The translations under genes were made by a program, and so were the position numbers. The notes under the pieces were generated by a model. That model made no database searches and was not told the DNA's origin. It was given only the letters and a program-made list of their open reading frames with translations. From positions 1 to 33,408 of the forward strand of contig JAGVXG010000010.1 in NCBI GenBank assembly GCA_018303885.1: a stretch of DNA of 33,408 nt. Direction: 5' to 3'. Shown here one piece after another: positions 1 to 6,828 of this stretch; position 1 is the first letter of the stretch; the number at the start of each line of letters is the position of its first letter. The DNA comes from Candidatus Pacearchaeota archaeon (GTDB lineage Archaea; Nanobdellota; Nanobdellia; Pacearchaeales; GW2011-AR1).

Positions 1-11
1 TTTTCAATTTT

Positions 12-3000
12 CTACTTCTCCATCAAAATTGTGCCTGTACTATTATTTGATAAGTAGTTAGTCCATTTTCTCCAATCGTGCCTATTTGCCGTCATCCTAT
101 AAGAAACTTCTCCTGCCTGACTTCCGTGAATTGTCAAGGTTTTCGCTTTTGGATTCTTTTCATACCAAACATTTCCGTTGAAACCAGGAGTCAAAATTAC
201 CTGTAGTTTTTCCCAGTTACCGCCAAAGTCTGTTATTTGATAGAATAACCACAAATCAGAACCAACTTCAAGTTTTTTGAAATCAATTACATAATTACTA
301 TTCAGCGTTACTGTTCCTGAAACTTCTTCTTTAACACCGCCAGCAATAGAGGAAACATATGTTGCATAACCAACACCATTTATTACATAAGGAGGGTCAA
401 TTGTAGTTACTGTGATTTTATTGAATGTTGGGCTGCTCGTCGTCGTTAATGCCTGTCCTGTATTGAATGCGAGTTGAGTGTCGCCTATTACATCGTTTGC
501 TATATCTCCTGCAGCTATTGTTAAATCTGTTATCTCTGAGCTCTCTATGCTACTTCCTAATTGGCTGAATGATGCCGAACTTACGCCGTCGAGTAGATCA
601 GCGTCCAACCCAGAACCAGCGCCGTCTACGGTTACTAAAGCAGCTAATATTTCTGAAGCAGTTTGGTCATCTGTATATCCACTTGGATTTGATGCGAGAT
701 AAAGTGTTCCATTTATAGCATTAGCCCAAGAAGCCATTGTCCCATTCACAACATTTGCCCATGATGCAAATGATGCCGAACTTATGCCATCAAGAAGATC
801 CGCATCTAAACCAGAACCAGCACCATCAACTGTTTTTATAGCAGTTAATATTTCTGAAGCAGTTTGATCATCAGTATATCCGCTTGGATTTGATGCGAGA
901 TAAAGTGTTCCATTTATAGCATTAGCCCAAGAAGCCATTGTTCCGTTAACTACATTCGCCCATGATGCAAATGATGCCGAGCTTATACCATCAAGAAGAT
1001 CCGCATCTAAACCAGAACCAGCGCCATCAACTGTTTTTATAGCAGTCAATATTTCTGAAGCAGTTTGATCATCAGTATACCCGCTTGGATTAGAAGCTAA
1101 ATAAAGTGTTCCATTTATAGCATTAGCCCAAGAAGCCATTGTTCCGTTTGTTACTTGCGCCCATGTTGGCTTTGTAAGATAAGTTGAATAGTTCAATGTC
1201 CAAAGTGAATCGTTTAAAGCATAAGCTCCAGTTGTCATTGATATAGCTGTTCCATTAACTACCTGTGCCCATGTTGGCTTTGTCAAGTAAGTCGAATAAT
1301 TCAATGTCCAAAGTGAAGCATTTGTTGCATATGTTCTTATTGCTAAATAATCCGTATAGTTTAGTGTCCAAAGTGAATCGTTTAAGGCATAAGCTCCAGT
1401 TGTCATTGTTATAGCTGTTCCATTAACTACTTGCGCCCATGTTGGCTTTGTAAGATAAGTTGAATAGTTCAATGTCCAAAGTGAAGCATTCAATGCATAT
1501 CCATAAATCGTCGTCATATTACTTGCATTACCCAACTGATTTCCATAAACAGTTGTGAAATTTGAAGCATTGTTTGCCCAACCCAGTGCATTACCATAAA
1601 CAGTTGTGAAGTTCGAATAATTTGCATTCCAATTTGTTTCTCCACTTAGCAAACTTCCATTTGTCGCGTAATCATATCCAATCGACAAGTTCTTTGTATT
1701 CTGCGCAAATACCGACGTTGTTGCATTAACATCTCCAACAATGTTCAAAGTGTTCTGTGGAGATGTTGTCTGAATTCCTGTTCTGTTCAACAACGCCCAT
1801 ATAACTAAATTCGATGTGTTAAATGTTTGATTGAAAACTCCGAATGAGTTGGCAGCATCTGTCTTCGCCAATGTTCCGTTATAAGCTGTTGCCCAAGTAA
1901 TTCCTGTTGAACTTGCATTTAATGCGTAGTCATATCCTAGTGAAAGATTTTTATTTTGAGAGAATACAGTTGTTGTTGCATTAACATCTCCAATAACATT
2001 CAATGTATTTTGCGGTGATATTGTTTGAATTCCTGTTCTGTTCAACAATGCCCAGATAACTAAGTTCGAAGTGTTGAAAGTTTGATTGAAAGCCCCGAAT
2101 GAGTTTGCGGCATCTACTCTGGCAACAGATGTTCCGTTAGTAACTTGTGCCCATGTCGGCTTTGTTAAGTAATCAGAATAATTCAGCGTCCATAATGAGT
2201 CGTTGATTGCATATCCGTAAATTGTTGTGAAGTTGGAGTAATTCGCATTCCAATTAGCTTCTGAACTAATTAAACTTCCGTTAGTTGCATAGTCATATCC
2301 TATTGACAAATTCTTTGTTCTTTGTGCATACATCGTTCCTGTTGCATTGGCGTCGCCAACAACGTTCAATGTATTCTGCGGCGTTGTCGTTATTATGCCT
2401 ACTTTATCACTATTGCTATCAACAAATAAGATATTTGTGTCAACAGTCAAATTGCTTCCTAAAACTATATTTCTCCATCTATTTGTCGCGTTTCCCAAGT
2501 CAAATTGATTATCTAAATAAGAATTCATAGAGCCATTCACATTTAAATTCGTAACCTGTAGGCTTGATATGTTGTAAAAGTAACCTGTCTGGGCAAAAAT
2601 GTTTCCTCCCGAAATAGAAAATCCTCCATTCTGCCAGCCACCATTGAAATCAAAGTTTCCAACGACGCTAGTATTAAGCGGCATGAAATAACTTGAATCA
2701 TATCCGTCTAAAGTAGAAGCATTAACATTTGTCAGCTGAGAACCATTTCCATAAATTAGTCCTGTCACGTTAGCATCTCCAACAACGTTCAGCAAATTCT
2801 GTGGTGTTGTTGTACCTATACCAATTCTGTTATTCAAAGCCCATAAAAATAAAGTTGTTCCGTTAAAAGTTTGGTTGAAATTTCCAAATGTGTTTGCAGC
2901 AGTTACTAAAGCTACATTTGTTCCGTTTGTTACTTGCGCCCATGTTGGCTTTGTCAAATATGTTGAATAATTTAACGTCCAAAGTGAATCGTTAATTGCA

Positions 3001-3734
3001 TACCCATAAATTGTCGTGAAGTTTGAGTAATTAGCTGCAAACGTATCACCGCTACCAGTGGAATTGATTGCATATTCATAACCTACTTCCAAACTTTTAT
3101 TGTTTACGTAAAGCGCGCTTGTGAAATTTCCATCTCCAATAACATTAAGTAGATTCTGTGGTGTTGTTGTGTTAATTCCTGTTCTGTTTAGAAGAGCCCA
3201 AAAGTTTCCCAAGCTCAAATTTGAATCAATAGAAACTTCGCTTAAATTTACTTGCGTCGCCCTAAATGAATATGGAACACGCCCCAGCTGAGACACATCT
3301 TTTAAAGAACCGTCACGATAATAACAAAGATAATATTGCTTGTCAAAATCCAAGGTGCTCAAGTTTCCTCCGCCAGAGCCAGAAGTTGGAAGATAAAGAG
3401 AGGCAATACCTCTTGAATCAGTTGCTAATGATGTAGAATGATTGTAAACAACAGGGGATAAACAACTTGTGTTTGAGCTTTCTGTAATATTAAATGCAAA
3501 AGTGAAAGTTCCATTTTGTATTGAACCATTAGAATAGGTGGTTTGTAAATTTATATGAAAAGTGTCGTTAATCGCTGCTGCAGAAATCAAGCCAGAAAGA
3601 GATATTAACGCTGTTAAAAATAAAAAGCCTATCATAAAGTTTTTCTTTTTGGTTGTTTTTCTGGGTTTTTTAGGGTATCTTTTAAATTCAATCTTCTTCT
3701 TGCTAACTGAAATATACCATACGCTACCTGACAT
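12..3734 (-). CDS. Giant secreted repeat protein, adhesin / tail-fibre-like
   Basis: Very large cell-surface protein of about 1240 residues. The ORF track starts it at a TTG (3749); I prefer the ATG at 3734, which has TATA-like AT-rich DNA about 20-30 bases upstream. A basic N-terminal stretch of about 33 residues precedes a hydrophobic signal segment (MIGFLFLTALISL), so it is probably exported or anchored. The body is repetitive. Five copies follow a GIxTTxPQNxLNVxGD pattern, seen in tail-fibre and surface proteins. Many copies of SLWTLNYSTYLTKPTWAQV occur. Near the C-terminus are three tandem 67-residue units containing VDGAGSGLDADLLDG, a motif typical of phage tail fibres. N-glycosylation sequons (NxS/T) are very dense. 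A non-repetitive C-terminal region of about 120 residues ends the protein. Adhesion to a host or partner cell is an inference. The gene is complete, with its stop at 12-14. Confidence 0.85.
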   Translation of the reverse strand: MSGSVWYISVSKKKIEFKRYPKKPRKTTKKKNFMIGFLFLTALISLSGLISAAAINDTFHINLQTTYSNGSIQNGTFTFAFNITESSNTSCLSPVVYNHSTSLATDSRGIASLYLPTSGSGGGNLSTLDFDKQYYLCYYRDGSLKDVSQLGRVPYSFRATQVNLSEVSIDSNLSLGNFWALLNRTGINTTTPQNLLNVIGDGNFTSALYVNNKSLEVGYEYAINSTGSGDTFAANYSNFTTIYGYAINDSLWTLNYSTYLTKPTWAQVTNGTNVALVTAANTFGNFNQTFNGTTLFLWALNNRIGIGTTTPQNLLNVVGDANVTGLIYGNGSQLTNVNASTLDGYDSSYFMPLNTSVVGNFDFNGGWQNGGFSISGGNIFAQTGYFYNISSLQVTNLNVNGSMNSYLDNQFDLGNATNRWRNIVLGSNLTVDTNILFVDSNSDKVGIITTTPQNTLNVVGDANATGTMYAQRTKNLSIGYDYATNGSLISSEANWNANYSNFTTIYGYAINDSLWTLNYSDYLTKPTWAQVTNGTSVARVDAANSFGAFNQTFNTSNLVIWALLNRTGIQTISPQNTLNVIGDVNATTTVFSQNKNLSLGYDYALNASSTGITWATAYNGTLAKTDAANSFGVFNQTFNTSNLVIWALLNRTGIQTTSPQNTLNIVGDVNATTSVFAQNTKNLSIGYDYATNGSLLSGETNWNANYSNFTTVYGNALGWANNASNFTTVYGNQLGNASNMTTIYGYALNASLWTLNYSTYLTKPTWAQVVNGTAITMTTGAYALNDSLWTLNYTDYLAIRTYATNASLWTLNYSTYLTKPTWAQVVNGTAISMTTGAYALNDSLWTLNYSTYLTKPTWAQVTNGTMASWANAINGTLYLASNPSGYTDDQTASEILTAIKTVDGAGSGLDADLLDGISSASFASWANVVNGTMASWANAINGTLYLASNPSGYTDDQTASEILTAIKTVDGAGSGLDADLLDGISSASFASWANVVNGTMASWANAINGTLYLASNPSGYTDDQTASEILAALVTVDGAGSGLDADLLDGVSSASFSQLGSSIESSEITDLTIAAGDIANDVIGDTQLAFNTGQALTTTSSPTFNKITVTTIDPPYVINGVGYATYVSSIAGGVKEEVSGTVTLNSNYVIDFKKLEVGSDLWLFYQITDFGGNWEKLQVILTPGFNGNVWYEKNPKAKTLTIHGSQAGEVSYRMTANRHDWRKWTNYLSNNSTGTILMEK
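540..1140 (-). repeat. Three tandem 201-bp coding repeats in the adhesin
   Basis: In-frame tandem repeats with a period of 201 bp (67 residues), measured between the tcaagaagat landmarks at 790 and 991. The two inner copies are nearly identical in DNA. The copy at about 540-700, the last in the protein, differs at many synonymous positions. The two close copies are therefore likely the product of a recent duplication or gene conversion. Confidence 0.85.
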
Positions 3735-3820
3735 GTACAAAAAAACCAATAAATAGTCATAAACATTAGGAACGTTTTAGGGCCTTAAACCGGGCATTTT
3801 GGGCCTATTCCTGTTTTTCA

Positions 3821-3908
3821 GTTACCTTACATTTCTTTTTGTGTAAGTAAACTTTTTTTCTTATTTTACCGACGATAGAAAATTTTTAAAATAGTGTAAG
3901 TAAACTTT
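3821..3908. promoter_or_regulatory. Operator-like repeats upstream of the RHH gene
   Basis: The 15-mer GTGTAAGTAAACTTT occurs twice in direct orientation, at 3841-3855 and 3894-3908, 53 bp apart (about five helical turns). The second copy runs into the TATA-like sequence CTTTATAAAAG of the downstream gene. An imperfect inverted copy (GTTACCTTACA, 9 of 11 matching) lies at 3821-3831, ten bases before the first direct copy. This array sits in the divergent gap between the adhesin and a gene for a small RHH-like protein. Autoregulation, with possible control of the adhesin, is an inference. Confidence 0.5.
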
Positions 3909-3991
3909 ATAAAAGCGAAAAACCTTAGATTTAAAGAAAAGAGTAAGAGTTTAAGTACATCAGACTCCAACTTTTTCATCAAAAGAGGAAA

Positions 3992-4180
3992 ATGAAGCAG
4001 CCAATTAAGGTATATCTAGATGCTGAAACACAAAAAAAACTACTTAAAAAAGCAAATGAAACAGGATTTTATGGCAGGGGCGCTTTAACTAGATTTATTG
4101 AAAAAATAGCTGTAGAAGATATTTGCTTTCTGGATGAAAATCTCAGAAAAATGCTCACAGCCTTGTTTCCTAGAAAATAA
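3992..4180 (+). CDS. Small ribbon-helix-helix-like protein
   Basis: A 62-residue protein. The N-terminus (IKVYLDAETQKKLLKKANET) reads as a beta strand followed by a helix, as in CopG/Arc-type ribbon-helix-helix DNA-binding proteins. It is followed by GFYGRGALTRFIEKIA and a short C-terminal helix. I have seen similar GRGALxxYIE sequences in small DPANN hypotheticals, from memory only. A purine-rich GAGG lies 6-9 bases before the ATG, and a TATA-like CTTTATAAAAG is about 80 bases upstream. Direct repeats upstream are consistent with autoregulation. It is divergent from the adhesin gene. DNA binding is inferred and no partner toxin is adjacent. Confidence 0.6.
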   Translation: MKQPIKVYLDAETQKKLLKKANETGFYGRGALTRFIEKIAVEDICFLDENLRKMLTALFPRK

Positions 4181-4276
4181 AAAATGGACTTTATTTTTGA
4201 TGTTAATTTTTCCTCATTAAAATTTTAAAACATAACTCAATAACCTACTTGATCTCTCCTATCCCCACTCATAAAA

Positions 4277-4286
4277 CTTTATAAAT
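4277..4286 (+). promoter_or_regulatory. TATA box for tRNA-Ile
   Basis: CTTTATAAAT is centred about 32 bases before the first base of the tRNA, the usual archaeal TATA-box position with a short 5' leader. Confidence 0.5.
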
Positions 4287-4313
4287 TTCCATATTCTAAA
4301 AATTACAACAAGT

Positions 4314-4457
4314 GAGCCCGTAGCTCAGCCTGGTCTAGAGCACTGCTCTTATATGAAACTAATTCGTTAGGATTAGTGATCTTTTAGAACGATAAAATAA
4401 CAGAAAGATTTATTCTAAGAGAGGCAGGGGTCCTCGGTTCAAATCCGAGCGGGCTCA
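4314..4457 (+). tRNA. tRNA-Ile(UAU) with 68-nt intron
   Basis: Acceptor stem GAGCCCG (4314-4320) pairs with CGGGCTC (4450-4456), with discriminator A. The D-arm is GCTC/GAGC. The T-arm is CTCGG-TTCAAAT-CCGAG. Anticodon stem CTGCT (4343-4347) pairs with GGCAG (4423-4427). The loop reads C-T-T-A-T-A up to position 37, giving anticodon UAU. The intron is 4354-4421 at the canonical 37/38 site. Its end supports a textbook bulge-helix-bulge: exon CTTA pairs with intron TAAG, flanked by 3-nt bulges TAT and AGA, and cleaved TA|T and AG|A. CCA is not encoded. Most archaea decode AUA with a CAU tRNA modified to agmatidine, so a UAU anticodon is uncommon. The identity depends on the splice site, which the bulge-helix-bulge fixes well. 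Confidence 0.88.
4354..4421 (+). other. Archaeal tRNA intron (37/38 position)
   Basis: This 68-nt intron is predicted to be removed by the tRNA-splicing endonuclease at a canonical bulge-helix-bulge. The inner helix next to it is weak (GAA/TTC, three pairs). I see no ORF or box C/D motif in it. Confidence 0.8.
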
Positions 4458-4680
4458 TAAATTACCAAGCATGGGAATTTATCCCGCGATATTGCCCAAG
4501 TGTGGTCAACATAGAGCGGGCTCATTTTTCTATTTTATTATGTTCTTAGTTATCTTTAAAAACTAGCTTTAATACTTTTAATTAGAAAGATTTATGTGAA
4601 AATTTTAATCAATCTCGGTTAAGAGAAAAATCGAAAAAGTTCCTTAAGGGAAAATCGAAAAAAACCGCAGGTTGTTTTCA
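4458..4680. other. Intergenic region with tRNA-like fragments
   Basis: No convincing ORF was seen. The last 12 bases across the tRNA-Ile 3' end (GAGCGGGCTCAT, 4447-4458) recur at 4514-4525. Just before that copy, TTGCCCAAGTGTGGTCAA resembles a Leu/Ser tRNA D-arm. Further on, TTCC/GGAA around TTAAG could form a small hairpin near 4640, and AAAATCGAAAAA-like sequence occurs twice. No box C/D or H/ACA elements could be recognised with confidence. Confidence 0.4.
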
Positions 4681-4740
4681 GCCCCGATAGTTCAGGCTGG
4701 AATTAAAATTCCGCTAAGTCCTACGAAGCAAAGCGAGTAA
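4681..4740 (+). other. Partial tRNA-Glu 5'-end copy
   Basis: GCCCCGATAGTTCAG at 4681-4695 matches the first 15 bases of the intact tRNA-Glu at 4741 (GCCCCGTTAGTTCAG) at 14 positions. It covers the acceptor 5' strand and D-stem 5' strand, then diverges into a GGAAT-TAAA-ATTCC hairpin. No matching 3' half is present. It could be a decayed duplicate or, less likely, a 5' half of a split tRNA. Confidence 0.5.
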
Positions 4741-4813
4741 GCCCCGTTAGTTCAGAGGCCAAGAATGCGTCCCTTTCACGGACGTGACCCGGGTTCGAAT
4801 CCCGGACGGGGCG
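4741..4813 (+). tRNA. tRNA-Glu(UUC)
   Basis: Acceptor GCCCCGT pairs with ACGGGGC, with discriminator G at 4813. The D-stem is GTTC/GAAT. Anticodon arm CGTCC-CTTTCAC-GGACG gives anticodon UUC. T-arm CCGGG-TTCGAAT-CCCGG completes a standard cloverleaf with no intron and no encoded CCA. No TATA box lies directly upstream, so it may be transcribed from further up together with the partial copy at 4681. A 7-bp inverted repeat (TCCTACG at 4719-4725, CGTAGGA at 4823-4829) brackets the gene and could pair the leader with the trailer. Confidence 0.95.
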
Positions 4814-4874
4814 TGGATAGGACGTAGGAAAGTGCTTTCACAAGTTTTTTAAATAGGTGTCTTTAAAGTTTATT

Positions 4875-5528
4875 ATGTCAGTACTAGACTTATTTGGAAA
4901 AAAAGGAAATGTTTTCATTAAAGAGATATCACTAGAAGAACTCTCAAAAGAACCTCTTCCTAATTCAACACTTCATTATGTTAACGTTCCTGATTTTGAA
5001 TATGGTGGTTTTAGATATAAGATCTTCTTTTCCAATCCAAAGCATGCAAAAGATACTTCTTATCCACATATAGTACTAAAACAGATAGCAAACTCTGTCG
5101 ACTCAGGAAAACCCCTAACAATTAGTATTGATGAAAATCCCTTAAGAGATGAAGTTCTTAAAAGACTTCTTCCATCATCACAACCTCCAATATTTGCTAG
5201 GTTCTCTGGGGGGAGAGAGCTAGTTACGGATATAGTGCATTATGGAGTAATTTCTAAAGCATTGCAAGACATTCTTGGAGTTGGATATCCAAATTTAGTG
5301 GAGGATAAAAGAACAGAAATCTATGGTACTTTTGATTTACAACAAGCTAGCCCACCATCAGGAAGAACATTAAACCAAAGAAGCGCTGCAGAATACATTT
5401 CTAGAATTTCAAACGTTTCAGTATTTCCAGAGTTCAAAGGAGTTAGTGCACATTATGTGGGTGTTAGGAAAAGGTCTTTTGATAAGGTGAATCTAAAAGA
5501 TCAAGCTCTTGCACTTGGATTTTCTTAA
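4875..5528 (+). CDS. Uncharacterised 217-aa protein
   Basis: I do not recognise the family. The ORF track begins at a GTG (4857). The ATG at 4875 is better because TTTTTTAAATAGG lies about 25 bases upstream, fitting a leaderless archaeal promoter. The product appears soluble, with no signal peptide or membrane segment. It has mixed alpha/beta character, with an SLEELSKEPLP helix, a hydrophobic LTISIDENPL stretch, and a C-terminal half containing GTFDLQQASPPSGRTLNQRS. It follows the tRNA-Glu gene and is read in the same direction as the LysM protein downstream. There is no clear functional hint from its neighbours. Confidence 0.65.
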   Translation: MSVLDLFGKKGNVFIKEISLEELSKEPLPNSTLHYVNVPDFEYGGFRYKIFFSNPKHAKDTSYPHIVLKQIANSVDSGKPLTISIDENPLRDEVLKRLLPSSQPPIFARFSGGRELVTDIVHYGVISKALQDILGVGYPNLVEDKRTEIYGTFDLQQASPPSGRTLNQRSAAEYISRISNVSVFPEFKGVSAHYVGVRKRSFDKVNLKDQALALGFS

Positions 5529-5631
5529 TCCTACACCCTGTCGTGATTTCAGTCTGGGCGTTCTCATTATAACAACAAACATATTTTCCATTACACAAAT
5601 ATTAATAAACAAACAGCATTTACAATATTTT

Positions 5632-6000
5632 ATGAATAATTATTACAAAACAATGATTGCTTTTGGAGCCTTGACATTTGGAGTTGCTGCTTGTTCTAAA
5701 AAACCCGAAACACGACCAGTTTCTGTAGCAGATACAACTGTTTCCATCCAACCTGTTCCTCAAGATACTCTTCCAAGCAGCTATACTGTTCAACAAGGAG
5801 ATTATCTTTGGAGAATTTCTTACAGAGAACTAGGAGCAAGAGGAGACTCTGCAATAACAGAAGGAGTCAAACAAATTCAAAGTTTAAGCAATCTAAGTCT
5901 TGATAGAGATATCTCAATGGTAGTTGATGGACAATTAGTTCCGGGAAAAGATGGCCTTGCGGATTTAATTTATCCTGGTGAAGTTTTAAAAATTCGTTAA
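5632..6000 (+). CDS. LysM-domain lipoprotein-like protein
   Basis: A 122-residue exported protein. The ORF-track start at 5509 lies inside the preceding gene. The ATG at 5632 gives a proper signal sequence: MNNYYKTMIAFGALTFGVAAC, with a lipobox-like GVAAC and Cys21 as the candidate lipidation site. A Pro/Thr-rich linker follows, then a single LysM domain from about residue 50 to the end, with YTVQQGDYLWRIS and a closing YPGEVLKIR. LysM modules bind N-acetylglucosamine-containing glycans such as peptidoglycan or chitin. A lipobox plus LysM architecture is common in bacteria and unusual for an archaeon without peptidoglycan. Binding a partner's envelope, and acquisition by transfer, are inferences. 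Confidence 0.8.
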   Translation: MNNYYKTMIAFGALTFGVAACSKKPETRPVSVADTTVSIQPVPQDTLPSSYTVQQGDYLWRISYRELGARGDSAITEGVKQIQSLSNLSLDRDISMVVDGQLVPGKDGLADLIYPGEVLKIR

Positions 6001-6101
6001 TTTTCTTCAATTATTGATAATCAAAACTTTAATAATCAATAAAGCTCCGCCAAATTTCTTATCCATTATTTTATTTTGGATTTTAGAAAAAAGTTATTAG
6101 T

Positions 6102-6731
6102 CTAATTTTTCCTATTACTAACTTTATTATTATCTTTTGTCCCGGCAGCTTTTTCAGTTGCTTTTCCAACAGGTTGCTTTTGCTCAGTTTTCTGCCCGCT
6201 AGTTGCTTGTCCTGCGCCGCCTTTTGTAAACTTCAATAAGTCAAAGAAAGATTTCTTTTCCATGAATAAAACAGTTCTGCTTTTATCTTCAACATGCGCC
6301 ATTAGCAAGCCCAAACCTTTCAAAAACGCTGTGCAGTTCCAGATAACCTCACCATCAGTTATATTTACAAAAACCAAAATCTTTTCTATCTGGTATGTCA
6401 TGCCACGATTGTGCATTTCATCTGTCAAAGTCGGTTCTATTTCATCGACATCCATTTTTATTTTTTCAGTTAGCGCCTTAGGGACAAACTTCTTATGCGT
6501 AAGAGTCTCTGCTTTCTTTCCAAGAGGAGCTCTTTCAACTTTTTTGTCTACTTTAAAGCTGACAATCATCTTTATTTTTGGAGAATAAAAATCTACTTGT
6601 GTTTCGCTTCGCTTTTCAGCAAAATCCCTTGTGAAAAACAAGGAGCAAAGGTAGGCTTTTGGATCTTCTTTCATAAAATCCTTAAAAACTTGAGATTCTC
6701 TCACCTTTTTTATATACGCTTCTGGTTTCAT
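6102..6731 (-). CDS. Conserved hypothetical, 209 aa
   Basis: A soluble protein without a signal peptide. The first 150 residues look folded: MKPEAYIKKVRES, DPKAYLCSLFFTRD, a strand-rich TQVDFYSPKIKMIVSF, and VIWNCTAFLKGLGLLMAHV. The tail from about residue 165 is low-complexity and rich in Gly, Lys, Gln and Thr. The KEDPKAYLCSxFF segment resembles a hypothetical family I associate with DPANN genomes, but I cannot assign a function. It is convergent with the LysM gene. thrS lies upstream on the same strand but about 100 bases away, so the two need not be co-transcribed. Confidence 0.7.
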   Translation of the reverse strand: MKPEAYIKKVRESQVFKDFMKEDPKAYLCSLFFTRDFAEKRSETQVDFYSPKIKMIVSFKVDKKVERAPLGKKAETLTHKKFVPKALTEKIKMDVDEIEPTLTDEMHNRGMTYQIEKILVFVNITDGEVIWNCTAFLKGLGLLMAHVEDKSRTVLFMEKKSFFDLLKFTKGGAGQATSGQKTEQKQPVGKATEKAAGTKDNNKVSNRKN

Positions 6732-6828
6732 TTTATGATTAAAAGTTTAAACAGTTTGAATATATCTACATTTTATTAGCGGGGCTTGATAATTTCTTAA
6801 TATATTTTTATGTTTAAATAGGTAATTG

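Noticed and set aside
478-702. Plus-strand ORFs at 478-702 and 2285-2530
   Set aside because: These are antisense shadows of the adhesin repeats.
540-1140. Possible CRISPR array from regular repeats
   Set aside because: The 201-bp period is an in-frame coding repeat encoding 67 residues, with no short repeat-spacer pattern. The same holds for the kinase repeats near 25300.
3562-3756. 64-aa plus-strand ORF near the adhesin start
   Set aside because: It lies wholly antisense to the adhesin signal peptide coding region and has no supporting promoter or family features.
4588-4680. Box C/D sRNA near the tRNAs
   Set aside because: TTATGTGAAAA only partly fits a C box, and no D box (CUGA) was found at suitable spacing.
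5509-5631. Extended start of the LysM protein
   Set aside because: It overlaps the upstream gene and would bury the lipobox signal behind unrelated sequence.
6001-6101. Hairpin TTATTGAT/ATCAATAA between convergent genes as a terminator
   Set aside because: The arms are pure AT with a long loop and could arise by chance in this AT-rich DNA, so it is not listed as a feature.
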